A stretch of 64,000 nt of DNA from Hydrogenophaga sp. RAC07 (GTDB lineage Bacteria > Pseudomonadota > Gammaproteobacteria > Burkholderiales > Burkholderiaceae_C), in assembly GCF_001713375.1 (NCBI RefSeq), contig NZ_CP016449.1, positions 2,418,001 through 2,482,000 on the forward strand. The letters run 5' to 3'. The position numbers and the translations under genes were made by a program. This document shows, piece after piece, positions 35,610 to 44,564 of this stretch. How positions within the stretch are numbered: the first letter of the stretch is position 1; every line of letters begins with the position of its first letter. The notes beneath the pieces are model-generated. The model was not told the DNA's origin and searched no databases. It saw only the letters and a program-made list of their open reading frames with translations.

Positions 35610-36812
35610 ATGCAAAACTTCGACGCCATCGTCATCGGCGCTGGCGCCGCCGGCCTGTTCTGTGCCGGCATCGCCGGTCAACGCGGCTTGAGCGTGCTCG
35701 TGCTCGATCACAGCGAGAAGGTGGCCGAAAAGATCCGCATTTCGGGCGGCGGCCGCGCCAACTTCACCAACCGCGACCTCGACCCGCACGCCCCGCACAA
35801 GCACTTCATCAGCGCCAACCCGAACTTCTGCCGCTCCGCGCTGTCGCGCTACACGCCGGCCGACTTCATCTCGCTCCTGCAGACGCACGGCATCGCCTTC
35901 CACGAAAAGCACAAGGGCCAGCTGTTCTGCGACCACTCGGCCGAAGACCTGATCCAGATGCTGCTGCGCGAGTGCGACGCCGGTGGCGTGCAGCGCTGGC
36001 AGCCCTGCGGCATCCAGGCCGTGCGGGTGGACAGCGAGGGGATGTACGAACTCGACACCGACCGGGGCCCGGTGCGCAGCCGCTCCGTGGTGGTGGCCAC
36101 CGGCGGCCTGTCCATCCCCAAGATCGGTGCGACCGACTTCGGTTACCGCATCGCAAAACAGTTCGACCTGCGTCTGGTCGAGCCGCGCCCGGGCCTAGTG
36201 CCGATGACGTTCGACGGTGACCATTGGTTGCCGTACGCCGGACTCTCGGGCCTCGCGCTGCCAGTTCGCATCGAGACCGGCGACAAGAAGATCCGCATGG
36301 CGTTCAACGAAGACCTGCTGTTCACCCACCGCGGCCTCTCGGGCCCGGCGGTGTTGCAGATTTCGAGCTACTGGCACGACAAGACCCCGATCCGCCTGAA
36401 TCTGGCGCCCGACACCGACCTGCCCGCCGCGCTGGCCCGCGCCAAGGCCACCTCACGCAAGCTGATCACCAACGAACTCGCCGGCCTCGTGCCCAGCCGC
36501 CTGGCCGACGCCTGGGTGCAGCAGGACGCCGACTGGCAGCGACCGGTGGCCGAGGCGTCCGACAAGGCCCTGACCCGGCTCGCCGAGCGCCTGTCGCGCT
36601 GGGAAATCACCCCCACCGGCACCGAAGGCTACAAAAAGGCCGAGGTGACGCTGGGCGGCGTGGACACACGCGACCTGTCGTCACAAACCATGGAATCGAA
36701 GCAGCCGGGTCTGTATTTCATCGGCGAGGTGGTGGACGTGACCGGCTGGCTGGGCGGCTACAACTTCCAGTGGGCCTGGGCATCGGCCCATGCGTGCGCC
36801 CAAGCTCTGTAG
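35610..36812 (+). CDS. BaiN/HI0933-like NAD(P)/FAD-dependent oxidoreductase
   Basis: A 400-residue flavoprotein. The FAD ADP-binding motif VIGAGAAGLFCAGIAG is at residues 8-23, followed by KIRISGGGRANFTNRD, a hallmark of the HI0933 family. The C-terminus has the second FAD-contacting block LYFIGEVVDVTGWLGGYNFQWAWASAHA. Substrate unknown. The start at 35610 was chosen because the Rossmann motif begins immediately; the upstream open frame overlaps the preceding gene. Confidence 0.88.
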   Translation: MQNFDAIVIGAGAAGLFCAGIAGQRGLSVLVLDHSEKVAEKIRISGGGRANFTNRDLDPHAPHKHFISANPNFCRSALSRYTPADFISLLQTHGIAFHEKHKGQLFCDHSAEDLIQMLLRECDAGGVQRWQPCGIQAVRVDSEGMYELDTDRGPVRSRSVVVATGGLSIPKIGATDFGYRIAKQFDLRLVEPRPGLVPMTFDGDHWLPYAGLSGLALPVRIETGDKKIRMAFNEDLLFTHRGLSGPAVLQISSYWHDKTPIRLNLAPDTDLPAALARAKATSRKLITNELAGLVPSRLADAWVQQDADWQRPVAEASDKALTRLAERLSRWEITPTGTEGYKKAEVTLGGVDTRDLSSQTMESKQPGLYFIGEVVDVTGWLGGYNFQWAWASAHACAQAL

Positions 36813-36837
36813 CCAACGGCCATGAAGTGGCTATAAT
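36810..36837 (+). promoter_or_regulatory. Putative sigma-70 promoter for rpsU
   Basis: A perfect TATAAT at 36832-36837 with a weak -35 (TAGCCA at 36810-36815, 16-bp spacer, 4 of 6 matches). Transcription would start near 36844, leaving a leader of about 120 nt before rpsU. Confidence 0.6.
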
Positions 36838-36858
36838 CCAAGGCTTTGCTGGCAAATA

Positions 36859-36963
36859 CCCGTCTGCCAATACTAGTTAACGACGGGACATTTTGCGGAT
36901 ACGACGCTTGGGCCCGATCTTCCCGAACATCCTCTTTCCGCGCATTCTGGACATTTCTCGCCC
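36859..36963 (+). promoter_or_regulatory. Structured rpsU leader candidate
   Basis: The leader can form CCCGTC/GACGGG (36859-36864 with 36882-36887) and GCGGA/TCCGC (36895-36899 with 36937-36941), the latter enclosing a smaller TTGGG/CCCGA hairpin. No Shine-Dalgarno is visible before the ATG at 36964. This suggests a regulatory leader, possibly for S21 autoregulation, but I cannot match it to a named family. Confidence 0.35.
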
Positions 36964-37176
36964 ATGACGACCATCCGTGTAAAAGACAACGAACCCTTTG
37001 ACGTCGCTCTGCGCCGTTTCAAGCGCACCATCGAAAAGCTCGGCTTGCTGACCGACCTGCGCGCCCGTGAGTTTTACGAAAAGCCCACCGCCGAGCGCAA
37101 GCGCAAGAAGGCCGCCGCCGTCAAGCGCCACTACAAGCGTGTGCGCTCGATGCAGCTGCCCAAAAAGCTGTACTGA
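36964..37176 (+). CDS. rpsU: 30S ribosomal protein S21
   Basis: A 70-residue, highly basic small-subunit protein ([27 protein letters not shown], then [22 protein letters not shown]), needed for translation initiation. The length is normal. The start is fixed by homology although no ribosome-binding site is apparent. It is followed by a strong terminator and then a yqeY-type gene. Confidence 0.97.
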   Translation: MTTIRVKDNEPFDVALRRFKRTIEKLGLLTDLRAREFYEKPTAERKRKKAAAVKRHYKRVRSMQLPKKLY

Positions 37177-37206
37177 GCACCTGCTGCCGGGTCCGCCCGG
37201 TCGCGA

Positions 37207-37243
37207 AAAAGCCCGCTGGAAGACGTTCAGGCGGGCTTTTTTC
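37207..37243 (+). terminator. Intrinsic terminator of rpsU
   Basis: AAAAGCCCGC (37207-37216) pairs with GCGGGCTTTT (37231-37240) over 10 bp, followed by further T residues to 37242. It lies 30 bp after the rpsU stop and would reduce read-through into the yqeY-type gene. Confidence 0.9.
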
Positions 37244-37282
37244 TTGTCTGAACACTCCCTTCACCGCCCCACAGGAGCCCCC

Positions 37283-37729
37283 ATGAGCCTCAAGGAACAG
37301 ATCACCGAAGACATGAAGAACGCCATGCGCGCCAAGGACAGCGAGCGCCTGGGCACCATCCGCCTGCTGACCGCCGCCATGAAGCAGAAGGAAGTGGACG
37401 ACCGCGTGGAGCTTGACGACGCCATGGTGGTTGCCATCGTCGACAAGCTGATCAAGCAGCGCAAGGACAGCATCGAAGCCTTCACCAAGGCCGACCGCAT
37501 GGACCTGGCCGACAAGGAAAGCGCCGAGTTGAAGGTCTTGCAGGCCTACCTGCCCGCGCGCCTGTCTGCCGAAGAGGTGACCGCCGAAGTCAAGGCCATC
37601 GTGGCCGAGCTCGGTGCCACCGGCCCGGGCGACATGGGCAAGGTCATGGGCGCGGTGAAAACCCGCCTGGCCGGCAAAGCCGACATGGGCATGGTGTCGG
37701 CTGCCGTGAAGTCAGCCTTGGCGGCCTGA
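37283..37729 (+). CDS. GatB/YqeY domain-containing protein
   Basis: A 148-residue protein that matches the YqeY family over its length (MSLKEQITEDMKNAMRAKDSERLGTIRLLTAAMKQKEVD; C-terminal GDMGKVMGAVKTRLAGKADMGMVSAAVK). The C-terminal domain resembles the tRNA-binding tail of GatB; the function is not established. The start has ACAGGAG upstream. It follows rpsU as in many proteobacteria, but the usual dnaG-rpoD genes do not follow here. Converges with the EamA gene with 1 bp between stops. Confidence 0.9.
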   Translation: MSLKEQITEDMKNAMRAKDSERLGTIRLLTAAMKQKEVDDRVELDDAMVVAIVDKLIKQRKDSIEAFTKADRMDLADKESAELKVLQAYLPARLSAEEVTAEVKAIVAELGATGPGDMGKVMGAVKTRLAGKADMGMVSAAVKSALAA

Positions 37730-37730
37730 A

Positions 37731-38618
37731 TCAGCGCAGGATGAGCGCGGTGCCCAGCACGGCCAGCACCGCCCCCAACCACGCCCCCACCGCCGGTCGG
37801 CGCCGGTAGACCAGCCACAGCAGCGGCAGGATCAGGATCGGCGAGACCGAGGACAAGACCGCCACCAGGCCAGCCTGCCCGAGCCGCATGGCGGCCAGGA
37901 TCAGCGTCATGCCCAGGGCCATGGCCACCGCGGCACTCAGAAAGGTGAGCCAGGCGTCTTTGCGGGTCAATGGCGTCTTGGCGCGTGCGCCCTGCCATCC
38001 GCTGGCCAGCAACAGCGTGTGTGCCAGCAGAGCCACACTCATGCGCGCTGCGCTCGCAGCCACGGCGTCCACGCCGGTGGTCATGAGCGGCTTGAGCATG
38101 AGGGTGGCCACCGACTGGCACAGCGCCGCCGCCAGGCCCAGCCCGACACCGATCAACAGCGGGCCCCGCGTCTGCTCCCAGCCGTGCTTCTCGTCGCTGC
38201 GCCGCCCCCACACGATGGCCAGCATGACGCCGCCCACGAGCAAACCGCTGCCGATCAGGGCGCGGCCCCAGATCACTTCGCCCAGGAAAAACCAGGCGAT
38301 CACGGCCGAAAACAGCGCATGGGTGGCGAACAGAACGCCCGAGCGGCGCGGGCCCAGGCGGTTCATGCAGGCGAACAGCACGGTGTCGCCGATGAAGATG
38401 CCGATGACCCCCGAGAGGGCCAGCAGGCCGATGGCCGAGGCATCCAGGCTGCGCCAACCCCCACCCATCAGGGCCAACGCCCAAAGAATCAAGCTGGCAA
38501 ACAGCATGCGCCAGCGGCTGAAGGCAAACGCACCCTGACGCTGGGCAGGCCCGGCGGAGAACAGGCTGGAGACAGCCCAGCAGGCGGCAGCGAGCAGCGC
38601 CAGCGCTTCCGGACGCAT
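37731..38618 (-). CDS. EamA/DMT family transporter
   Basis: A 295-residue inner-membrane protein with about ten helices in two EamA repeats (first half ending near LGEVIWGRALIGSGLLVGGVMLA; second half ending VYRRRPAVGAWLGAVLAVLGTALI). Drug/metabolite transporters of this type export amino acids, nucleosides or other metabolites; the substrate cannot be predicted. Start ATG at 38616-38618. It is likely expressed alone or with pmbA, whose stop is 91 bp upstream across a repeat element. Confidence 0.85.
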   Translation of the reverse strand: MRPEALALLAAACWAVSSLFSAGPAQRQGAFAFSRWRMLFASLILWALALMGGGWRSLDASAIGLLALSGVIGIFIGDTVLFACMNRLGPRRSGVLFATHALFSAVIAWFFLGEVIWGRALIGSGLLVGGVMLAIVWGRRSDEKHGWEQTRGPLLIGVGLGLAAALCQSVATLMLKPLMTTGVDAVAASAARMSVALLAHTLLLASGWQGARAKTPLTRKDAWLTFLSAAVAMALGMTLILAAMRLGQAGLVAVLSSVSPILILPLLWLVYRRRPAVGAWLGAVLAVLGTALILR

Positions 38619-38627
38619 CTGACTCAG

Positions 38628-38707
38628 CGGCAGCCGCGAAGGGCCGCCCCGAGCAAGGCCAGCCCCCTTGGGGGGCAGCGACCCGCGCAGCGGTGGAGCG
38701 TGGGGGT
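38628..38707. repeat. Intergenic repeat element of Comamonadaceae type
   Basis: The segment contains the short palindrome GCCCCCTTGGGGGGC (38662-38676) followed by a GC-rich arm (38677-38706: CAGCGACCCGCGCAGCGGTG then GAGCGTGGGGG). I recall this sequence type as a widely dispersed intergenic element in Acidovorax, Hydrogenophaga and relatives. It fills the gap between pmbA and the EamA gene almost exactly. Only one copy was noticed in the window. Confidence 0.55.
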
Positions 38708-38709
38708 CA

Positions 38710-40140
38710 TCAACTCCCGGCGATCTTCATCTTGTTGATCAAGATGGATCCGACGGTTTTCGCGCCGAAGTTGTACGCATCCGCGCCCACCGCCTCGATG
38801 CCCTGGAACATGTCCTTGAGATTGCCGGCGATGGTGATCTCGTGCACCGGGTAGGCGATCTCGCCGTTTTCCACCCAGTAGCCCGAGGCGCCGCGAGAGT
38901 AGTCGCCGGTCACGTAGTTCACGCCCTGACCCATGAGCTCGGTGACCATAAGGCCGCGGCCGAGCTTCTTGAGCATCGCGCGCAGGTCGTCGCCGGGCGC
39001 TGTGAGGCGGCTGGTGAGCGTGAGGTTGTGCGAGCCGCCGGCGTTGCCGGTGGTGCGCATGCCCAACTTGCGCGCCGAGTAGGTGGACAGGAAATAACCC
39101 AACACCTTGCCGGCCGACACCACCTTGCGTTTGGCGGTGCGCACGCCTTCGTCGTCGAACGGCGAGCTGCCCTTGCCGTTGCGCACGTGCGGGTCTTCCA
39201 GGATGTCGATGTGTTTGGCCAGCACACGCTTGCCCAGGCTGTTGGGCAAAAAGGTGGTGTTGCGGTAGAGCGCGCCGCCGCTGGTGGCCTGCACATAGGC
39301 GCCCAGCAGGCCGGCGGCCATGGGCGATTCGAACAGCACCGGGCATTCGGTGGTGGCGATCTTGCGGCCGTTCAGGCGCGCCAGCGTGCGTTCGGCGGCG
39401 TAGCGGCCCACGGCTTGTGGCGAGGCCAGGTCGTGCGGCGAACGCTGCGAGCTGTACCAGTAGTCGCGCTGCATGTTGGCTCCCTTGCCCGCGATGGGGG
39501 CCACCGACAGGCTGTGGCGCGAGCTGGCGTAACCACCGCTGAAGATGCCGGCACCGGAGCGCGCACCGTCGCGCAGGTGGGCGGTGAAAAAGTGGGACTG
39601 CTGGGCCGACACGCCCGCGCCTTCGCTGTTGTTGATCTTCTTGCTGGTGGCAAAGGCCGCGGCTTCGCATTCGAGCGCGATGCGCATCGCCTCTTCGGAG
39701 TTCAGCACCCAGGGGTGAAAGAGGTCGAGATCGAGGTAGCTGTCGGCCACGTCGGCCGCGTCGGGCAGGCCGGCCATGGGGTCTTCGGCGGTGAAGCGGG
39801 CGATGTCGTAAGCGGCCTGCACCGTCTGGCGCACGGCAGCGGCGGAGAAATCGGAGGTGGACGCGTTGCCGCGCTTCTGGCCCAGGTACACCGTGACGCC
39901 GAGCGACTTGTCGCGGTTGCGCTCCACGTTTTCGAGCTCGCCCTTGCGCACCGACACACTCAGGCCGGCGCCTTCGGACACCTCGGCCGCGGCATCGGCA
40001 GCGCCGAGCTGTTTGGCATGCGAAAGGGCCAGGTCGACCAGCTCTTCAAACTGGCCGCGGGCGTACTGGAAACCGGGGAGTGGGGCGTTGGCCGAGCTTG
40101 AGGCGGTGGGCTGGGCCGGGGTGTGGGGGGCATTTTTCAT
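38710..40140 (-). CDS. pmbA: Metalloprotease PmbA (TldE)
   Basis: A 476-residue member of the TldD/PmbA family; in E. coli the TldD-TldE heterodimer matures microcin B17 and degrades unfolded peptides. The N-terminal half has VSVRKGELENVERNRDKSLGVTVYLGQKRGNASTSD and the C-terminus has GQGVNYVTGDYSRGASGYWVENGEIAYPVHEITIAGNL. As expected for TldE, the HExxxH zinc motif of TldD is not evident. Start ATG at 40138-40140. tldD is not in this window. Divergent from darP. Confidence 0.93.
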   Translation of the reverse strand: MKNAPHTPAQPTASSSANAPLPGFQYARGQFEELVDLALSHAKQLGAADAAAEVSEGAGLSVSVRKGELENVERNRDKSLGVTVYLGQKRGNASTSDFSAAAVRQTVQAAYDIARFTAEDPMAGLPDAADVADSYLDLDLFHPWVLNSEEAMRIALECEAAAFATSKKINNSEGAGVSAQQSHFFTAHLRDGARSGAGIFSGGYASSRHSLSVAPIAGKGANMQRDYWYSSQRSPHDLASPQAVGRYAAERTLARLNGRKIATTECPVLFESPMAAGLLGAYVQATSGGALYRNTTFLPNSLGKRVLAKHIDILEDPHVRNGKGSSPFDDEGVRTAKRKVVSAGKVLGYFLSTYSARKLGMRTTGNAGGSHNLTLTSRLTAPGDDLRAMLKKLGRGLMVTELMGQGVNYVTGDYSRGASGYWVENGEIAYPVHEITIAGNLKDMFQGIEAVGADAYNFGAKTVGSILINKMKIAGS

Positions 40141-40236
40141 ATCGACGGCTATGATACTGGCCGCCCTACCCGGGCGCTGCATCGCGCGCAGATGCCCATG
40201 CTGCCCAGCGTGCAGCCCTCCCTTTTGAGACCCCAC

Positions 40237-40890
40237 ATGTCCCGCAAACCCACCAAAGGCTATTTCGTCCGTGGCCAGTTCGTCGCCCTGGGCAGCGAGC
40301 TGGACCTGGAACTCAAGCGCGAGCTCAAGGGTTCGGACGACATGAGCAAGACCGACCTCAAGAAGTACAGCGACCGCCTGCAGGAGCTTGGCGAAAGCCT
40401 GCTCACGTTGCGCGCCGATCTGATGAAACGGCTCGACCTGTCGGAAAAACTGGTGGACGCGGTCAACGATTGCAAGAAGATCACCAACTTCGAAGGCCGC
40501 CGCCGCCAGATGCAGTACATCGGCAAGCTCATGCGCGGCGTGAGCGAAGCCACGCTGGCGGAAGTGGAAGCCGCGCTCGACGAGCAGAACAAGGGCTCGG
40601 TGAAAGGCACCTTGTCATTGCACCTGGCCGAGCAGTGGCGCGACCAGTTGATCGCCAACGACGACGCGCTCACACGCTGGCTGGAACAGGTGCCGGACAC
40701 CGATGTGCAGCAACTGCGCGCGCTCATCCGCCAGGCCCGCAAGGACGCGCAAGCCAACGAGGCCCTGGAGCGCGCTGGTGAAGCGGTGCGCCACGGCAAG
40801 GCCTACCGCGAGATCTTCCAGCTGGTCAAAGCCGCGCTGAACCAGGGCTCGGATGAGCCCGACGCGCCTGTTGAGGAAGACCCGACATGA
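40237..40890 (+). CDS. darP: Ribosome biogenesis factor DarP (YjgA, DUF615)
   Basis: A 217-residue member of the YjgA family, which associates with 50S precursors in E. coli. Characteristic segments are SKTDLKKYSDRLQELGESLLTL, ITNFEGRRRQMQYIGKLMR and the C-terminal RQARKDAQANEALERAGEAVRHGKAYREIFQLVK. The start MSRKPTKGYFVRG was chosen by homology; earlier in-frame ATGs overlap the divergent promoter. Overlaps mog by four bases. Confidence 0.92.
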   Translation: MSRKPTKGYFVRGQFVALGSELDLELKRELKGSDDMSKTDLKKYSDRLQELGESLLTLRADLMKRLDLSEKLVDAVNDCKKITNFEGRRRQMQYIGKLMRGVSEATLAEVEAALDEQNKGSVKGTLSLHLAEQWRDQLIANDDALTRWLEQVPDTDVQQLRALIRQARKDAQANEALERAGEAVRHGKAYREIFQLVKAALNQGSDEPDAPVEEDPT

Positions 40891-41492
40891 ACGAACAAAC
40901 ACGCCAGCCCGAAGACCCGGTGCGCATCGGCATCGTGTCCATCAGCGACCGCGCCAGCACCGGCGTGTACGAAGACAAGGGATTGCCTGCGCTGCAGGAG
41001 TGGCTCACGCGCGCGCTCAAGAACCCGATCACCTTCGAGCCACGCCTGATCCCCGACGAGGTGGAGCGCATCAGCGCCACCTTGATCGAACTGGTGGACG
41101 CGGGCTGCTCGCTGGTGCTCACCACCGGCGGCACGGGCCCCGCGCTGCGCGATGTGACTCCCGAGGCCACGCTGGCCGTGGCCCACAAGGAGATGCCGGG
41201 CTTTGGCGAGCAGATGCGCCAGATCAGCCTGACCTTTGTGCCCACCGCCATCCTCTCGCGCCAGGTCGCCGTGATCCGCGACCAGAGCCTGATCCTGAAC
41301 CTGCCGGGCCAGCCCAAGGCGATCGCCGAAACGCTGGAAGGCTTGAAGAACGCCGACGGCACGCAGAAGGTCAACGGCATCTTTGCCGCCGTGCCCTACT
41401 GCATCGACCTGATCGGCGGGCCCTACCTCGAAACGAACGACGAGGTCTGCAAGGCCTTCCGTCCCAAATCTGCCGTGCGCCCCGCGCGCTGA
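40887..41492 (+). CDS. mog: Molybdopterin adenylyltransferase
   Basis: Adenylates molybdopterin before molybdenum insertion in Moco synthesis; nitrate reductase NasA needs this cofactor. The 201-residue protein has the signature TTGGTGPALRDVTPEATLAV (about 85-104) and ISDRASTGVYEDKGLPALQEW near the N-terminus. Length and start favour Mog over MoaB. ATGA overlap with darP; slyD follows after 18 bp. Confidence 0.92.
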   Translation: MNEQTRQPEDPVRIGIVSISDRASTGVYEDKGLPALQEWLTRALKNPITFEPRLIPDEVERISATLIELVDAGCSLVLTTGGTGPALRDVTPEATLAVAHKEMPGFGEQMRQISLTFVPTAILSRQVAVIRDQSLILNLPGQPKAIAETLEGLKNADGTQKVNGIFAAVPYCIDLIGGPYLETNDEVCKAFRPKSAVRPAR

Positions 41493-41510
41493 CCTCTCCG
41501 AGAGACACCC

Positions 41511-41987
41511 ATGAAGATCACCAAAGACACCATCGTCACCCTCACCTTCCGTGCCACCGATGCCCAGGGCAAGGTGCTCGAGGACGGCAAGGAGCCGCGC
41601 GCGTATCTGCACGGCGGCTACGGCAACACGCTGCCGGGCATCGAAAAAGCGCTGGAAGGCCAGGAACCCGGCTTTGCTGCCACGCTGGTGCTGCCGCCTG
41701 AAGACGCGTTCGGCGTGCGCGACGAAAGCCTGGTGACCACCATGCCCAAGCGCGACTTTCCACCGGGCGTGAAGGTGGGTGGCCAGCTCGAAGGCAGCGA
41801 CGACAAGGGCCAGCAACACGTGTTCACCGTGATGAAGATCAAGGGCGACACGGTGCACCTGGACGGCAACCACCCGATGGCCGGGCAGACGCTGAAGTTC
41901 GCGGTGAAGGTGGTGGATGTGAAGGCGGCGAGTGCGGAAGAGATCTCACACGGCCATGCGCACGGCGCGCACGGACATCACCACTGA
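41511..41987 (+). CDS. slyD: FKBP-type peptidyl-prolyl isomerase SlyD
   Basis: A 158-residue FKBP isomerase with the inserted-in-flap chaperone domain (PPEDAFGVRDESLVTTMPKRDFPPGVKVGGQ). The C-terminus is a short His-rich metal-binding tail (HGHAHGAHGHHH), shorter than in E. coli SlyD; family members deliver nickel. The start is at the ATG following CCGAGAG. It converges on cysE with 4 bp between stops. Confidence 0.92.
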   Translation: MKITKDTIVTLTFRATDAQGKVLEDGKEPRAYLHGGYGNTLPGIEKALEGQEPGFAATLVLPPEDAFGVRDESLVTTMPKRDFPPGVKVGGQLEGSDDKGQQHVFTVMKIKGDTVHLDGNHPMAGQTLKFAVKVVDVKAASAEEISHGHAHGAHGHHH

Positions 41988-41991
41988 TCCG

Positions 41992-42759
41992 TCACTTGCC
42001 GATCAGCTGATTCAGCTTCTCGGCTTCAAAGCATTCTTCGCGCGCCGCATCCTTCGGCACGCAATCTCCGTCACGCGTTGACTGCGAGAGCTTCTCGATC
42101 GCGCACCACAGCAGCGCGATCTGGTGGTCCTGGCTGGCGGTGGTGTCGATCAGGCCACGCATGGCCTGTGACAGCGGATCGTCTTCCTGCGTGATGCCGT
42201 AGGCCTGGAACTTCGGGTCCGTCACATCGGCGCTCTCGCCGGTCTTGCTCGGGATGATGCGCGCCGGAATGCCCACCGCCGTGGCGCCCGCCGGCACCGG
42301 CTTGATCACCACCGCGTTGCTGCCGATCTTGGCGCCGTCGCCCACCAGAAACCCACCCAGCACCTTGGCGCCCGCGCTCACCACCACGTCCTTGCCCAGC
42401 GTGGGGTGGCGCTTGGTGCCCTTGTAGAGCGAGGTGCCGCCCAGCGTCACGCCCTGGTAGATCGTGCAGCCGTCGCCGATCTCGGCGGTTTCTCCCACCA
42501 CCACGCCCATGGCGTGATCGAAGAACACACGCTCACCCACCTTGGCGCCCGGGTGGATCTCGATGCCGGTGAGGAAGCGCGCGATGTGCGAGATGAAACG
42601 GCCCAGCCATTTGAAGCCGTGCGTCCAGCACCAGTGGGCCGGGCGGTGCAGCCACACCGCGTGCAGGCCGGGGTAGCAGGTGATGACTTCCCAGGTGCTG
42701 CGCGCAGCGGGATCGCGGTCGAGGACGCACTGGATGTCGGAGCGGAGGCGGGCAAACAT
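41992..42759 (-). CDS. cysE: Serine O-acetyltransferase
   Basis: Transfers acetyl from acetyl-CoA to serine, the first step of cysteine synthesis. The 255-residue protein has the N-terminal helical region and the left-handed beta-helix of hexapeptide repeats ([44 protein letters not shown]), with the catalytic His in DHAMG. It is 9 bp downstream of trmJ on the same strand. Confidence 0.94.
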   Translation of the reverse strand: MFARLRSDIQCVLDRDPAARSTWEVITCYPGLHAVWLHRPAHWCWTHGFKWLGRFISHIARFLTGIEIHPGAKVGERVFFDHAMGVVVGETAEIGDGCTIYQGVTLGGTSLYKGTKRHPTLGKDVVVSAGAKVLGGFLVGDGAKIGSNAVVIKPVPAGATAVGIPARIIPSKTGESADVTDPKFQAYGITQEDDPLSQAMRGLIDTTASQDHQIALLWCAIEKLSQSTRDGDCVPKDAAREECFEAEKLNQLIGK

Positions 42760-42768
42760 GGCGGCAGT

Positions 42769-43503
42769 CTAGCGCCTGGCCTTGTCGGCCACCTGCAGCA
42801 TCGCCTTGGCAACACCTCGCAAGATGTGGATTTCTTCTTCGCTCGGTGCGGCGCGGTTGAAAAGCTGGTTCAACCGGGGCATGAGCTTCTTCGGCGCAGC
42901 AGGGTCGAGAAACTCCACCGCCACCAGCGCCTGCTCCAGGTGCGTCAGCATGCCGCCGATGGTCTGCGCGTCGGCCTGCTGGCGCGGTGGTGATGGCGGC
43001 AATGGTGCAAACCCACCGAGCGCCTGGCGCCAGTCGTAGGCGATCAGCTGCACCGCCGCCGCGAGGTTGAGCGAACCGAAGTCGGGCGAGGTGGGAATGC
43101 TGAGCGCCGCGTGGCATCGGTACACGTCTTCGTTGCGCATGCCGAAGCGCTCGGAGCCGAACAAGAATGCCACGCCCTCGGGCGGCTCGGTTGACGCCAG
43201 CAGGGTCTGGAAGTGTTCACGCGGGGCCAGCGTGGGCGGGCCGAAGTCGCGCGGCGTCATGGCGGTGGCGCACAGGTGGGTCATGCCGTCGAGCGCCTCG
43301 TCCAGCGTGTCCACCACGCGCGTCTTGGCCAGCACGTCGTTGGCGCCGCTGGCGCGCTGGATGGTTTCTTCGCGGCGCAATACGTTGGCCCAGCGCGGCT
43401 GCACCAGCACGAGGTCGTCAAAACCCATCACTTTCATGGCGCGGGCGACACCGCCCACATTGCCGGCGTGGCTGGTCTGGATCAGTACAAAACGGGTGCG
43501 CAT
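42769..43503 (-). CDS. trmJ: tRNA (cytidine/uridine-2'-O-)-methyltransferase TrmJ
   Basis: A 244-residue SPOUT methyltransferase for 2'-O-methylation at tRNA position 32. Motif 1 is the N-terminal [22 protein letters not shown]; the knotted SAM site is [21 protein letters not shown] then [17 protein letters not shown]. Start ATG at 43501-43503, since the in-frame upstream extension lacks homology. Divergent from suhB with 122 bp between starts. Confidence 0.92.
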   Translation of the reverse strand: MRTRFVLIQTSHAGNVGGVARAMKVMGFDDLVLVQPRWANVLRREETIQRASGANDVLAKTRVVDTLDEALDGMTHLCATAMTPRDFGPPTLAPREHFQTLLASTEPPEGVAFLFGSERFGMRNEDVYRCHAALSIPTSPDFGSLNLAAAVQLIAYDWRQALGGFAPLPPSPPRQQADAQTIGGMLTHLEQALVAVEFLDPAAPKKLMPRLNQLFNRAAPSEEEIHILRGVAKAMLQVADKARR

Positions 43504-43625
43504 GCTGGGGTGTGGAGGTGGCGGTAAAATCTTGTACATTGTCGCCGCCCCGCATCGCCGGGGCGTTTCTGTCTGCTCTTCCACTGCTGCGCGCCATTCC
43601 CGTGTCGCGCCGAGGTTCACAATTC

Positions 43626-44561
43626 ATGTCGTCCACGCTCCACCCCATGCTCAACGTGGCCATCAAGGCCGCTCGCCTTGCCGGCACCATCATCAACCGC
43701 GCTGCCCTGGATGTGGAATCGGTCCGCGTTTCGGTCAAGCAGACCAACGATTTCGTGACCGAGGTCGATCAGGCCGCCGAAGCCGCGATCATCGACACCC
43801 TGCTCACCGCCTACCCCGATCACGCGATCTGGGCCGAGGAGTCGGGCAAACGCGAAGGACGGCATGGCGGCGCAGATCATGTCTGGATCATCGACCCGCT
43901 GGACGGCACCACCAACTTCATTCACGGCTTCCCGGTCTATTGCGTGAGCATCGCGCTCATGGTGGGCAACAAGCTCGAACAAGCCGTGATCTACGACCCC
44001 ACCCGCAACGACCTGTTTTGCGCCACGCGCGGGCGCGGTGCGTACATGAACGACCGCCGCATCCGTGTGGCCAAGCGCACCACGCTGCGCGACTGTCTGA
44101 TGTCCACCGGCTTTCCGTTCCGCCCGGGCGACGCCTTCCAGACCTACCTGCAGATGCTCGGCGACGTGATGCCGCGCGTGGCGGGTGTGCGCCGCCCCGG
44201 TTCGGCCGCGCTCGACCTGGCCTACCTGGCCGCAGGCTTCACCGACGGATTCTTCGAAATGGGCCTTTCGCCCTGGGACGTGGCCGCGGGTGCGCTGCTG
44301 GTCACCGAGGCCGGTGGCCTGATCGGCAACTTCACCGGCGAAGCCGACTTCCTGGAGCAGAAGGAATGCATGGCCGCCAACCCCAAGATCTACGGTCAGC
44401 TGGTCGGTGTGACCAGCAAATACAGCAAATTCGCCAGCGCCGGCGACAAGGCGGCGGTGCGACAAGCCCGCACCATCGGCGCACCCGCACCCGCAGCCGA
44501 AGCACCTGTTGCCGAGATGCCCGCAGCTGACGCCCCCAGTCAGGGCGACGCGCCTTTCTGA
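43626..44561 (+). CDS. suhB: Inositol-1-monophosphatase family protein SuhB
   Basis: A 311-residue Mg-dependent phosphatase, linked to rRNA transcription antitermination in E. coli. Metal-site motifs are WAEESG (about 69), [12 protein letters not shown] (about 89-100) and [17 protein letters not shown] (about 217). The last 40 residues are an Ala/Pro-rich tail not needed for the fold. Converges with the histidine kinase gene with 3 bp between stops. Confidence 0.94.
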   Translation: MSSTLHPMLNVAIKAARLAGTIINRAALDVESVRVSVKQTNDFVTEVDQAAEAAIIDTLLTAYPDHAIWAEESGKREGRHGGADHVWIIDPLDGTTNFIHGFPVYCVSIALMVGNKLEQAVIYDPTRNDLFCATRGRGAYMNDRRIRVAKRTTLRDCLMSTGFPFRPGDAFQTYLQMLGDVMPRVAGVRRPGSAALDLAYLAAGFTDGFFEMGLSPWDVAAGALLVTEAGGLIGNFTGEADFLEQKECMAANPKIYGQLVGVTSKYSKFASAGDKAAVRQARTIGAPAPAAEAPVAEMPAADAPSQGDAPF

Positions 44562-44564
44562 AGT

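Noticed and set aside
36877..37131. An 84-codon minus-strand frame across the start of rpsU
   Set aside because: Its first two thirds are antisense to rpsU and look like a shadow. Only the last 25 codons, in the leader, are kept as a low-confidence observation.
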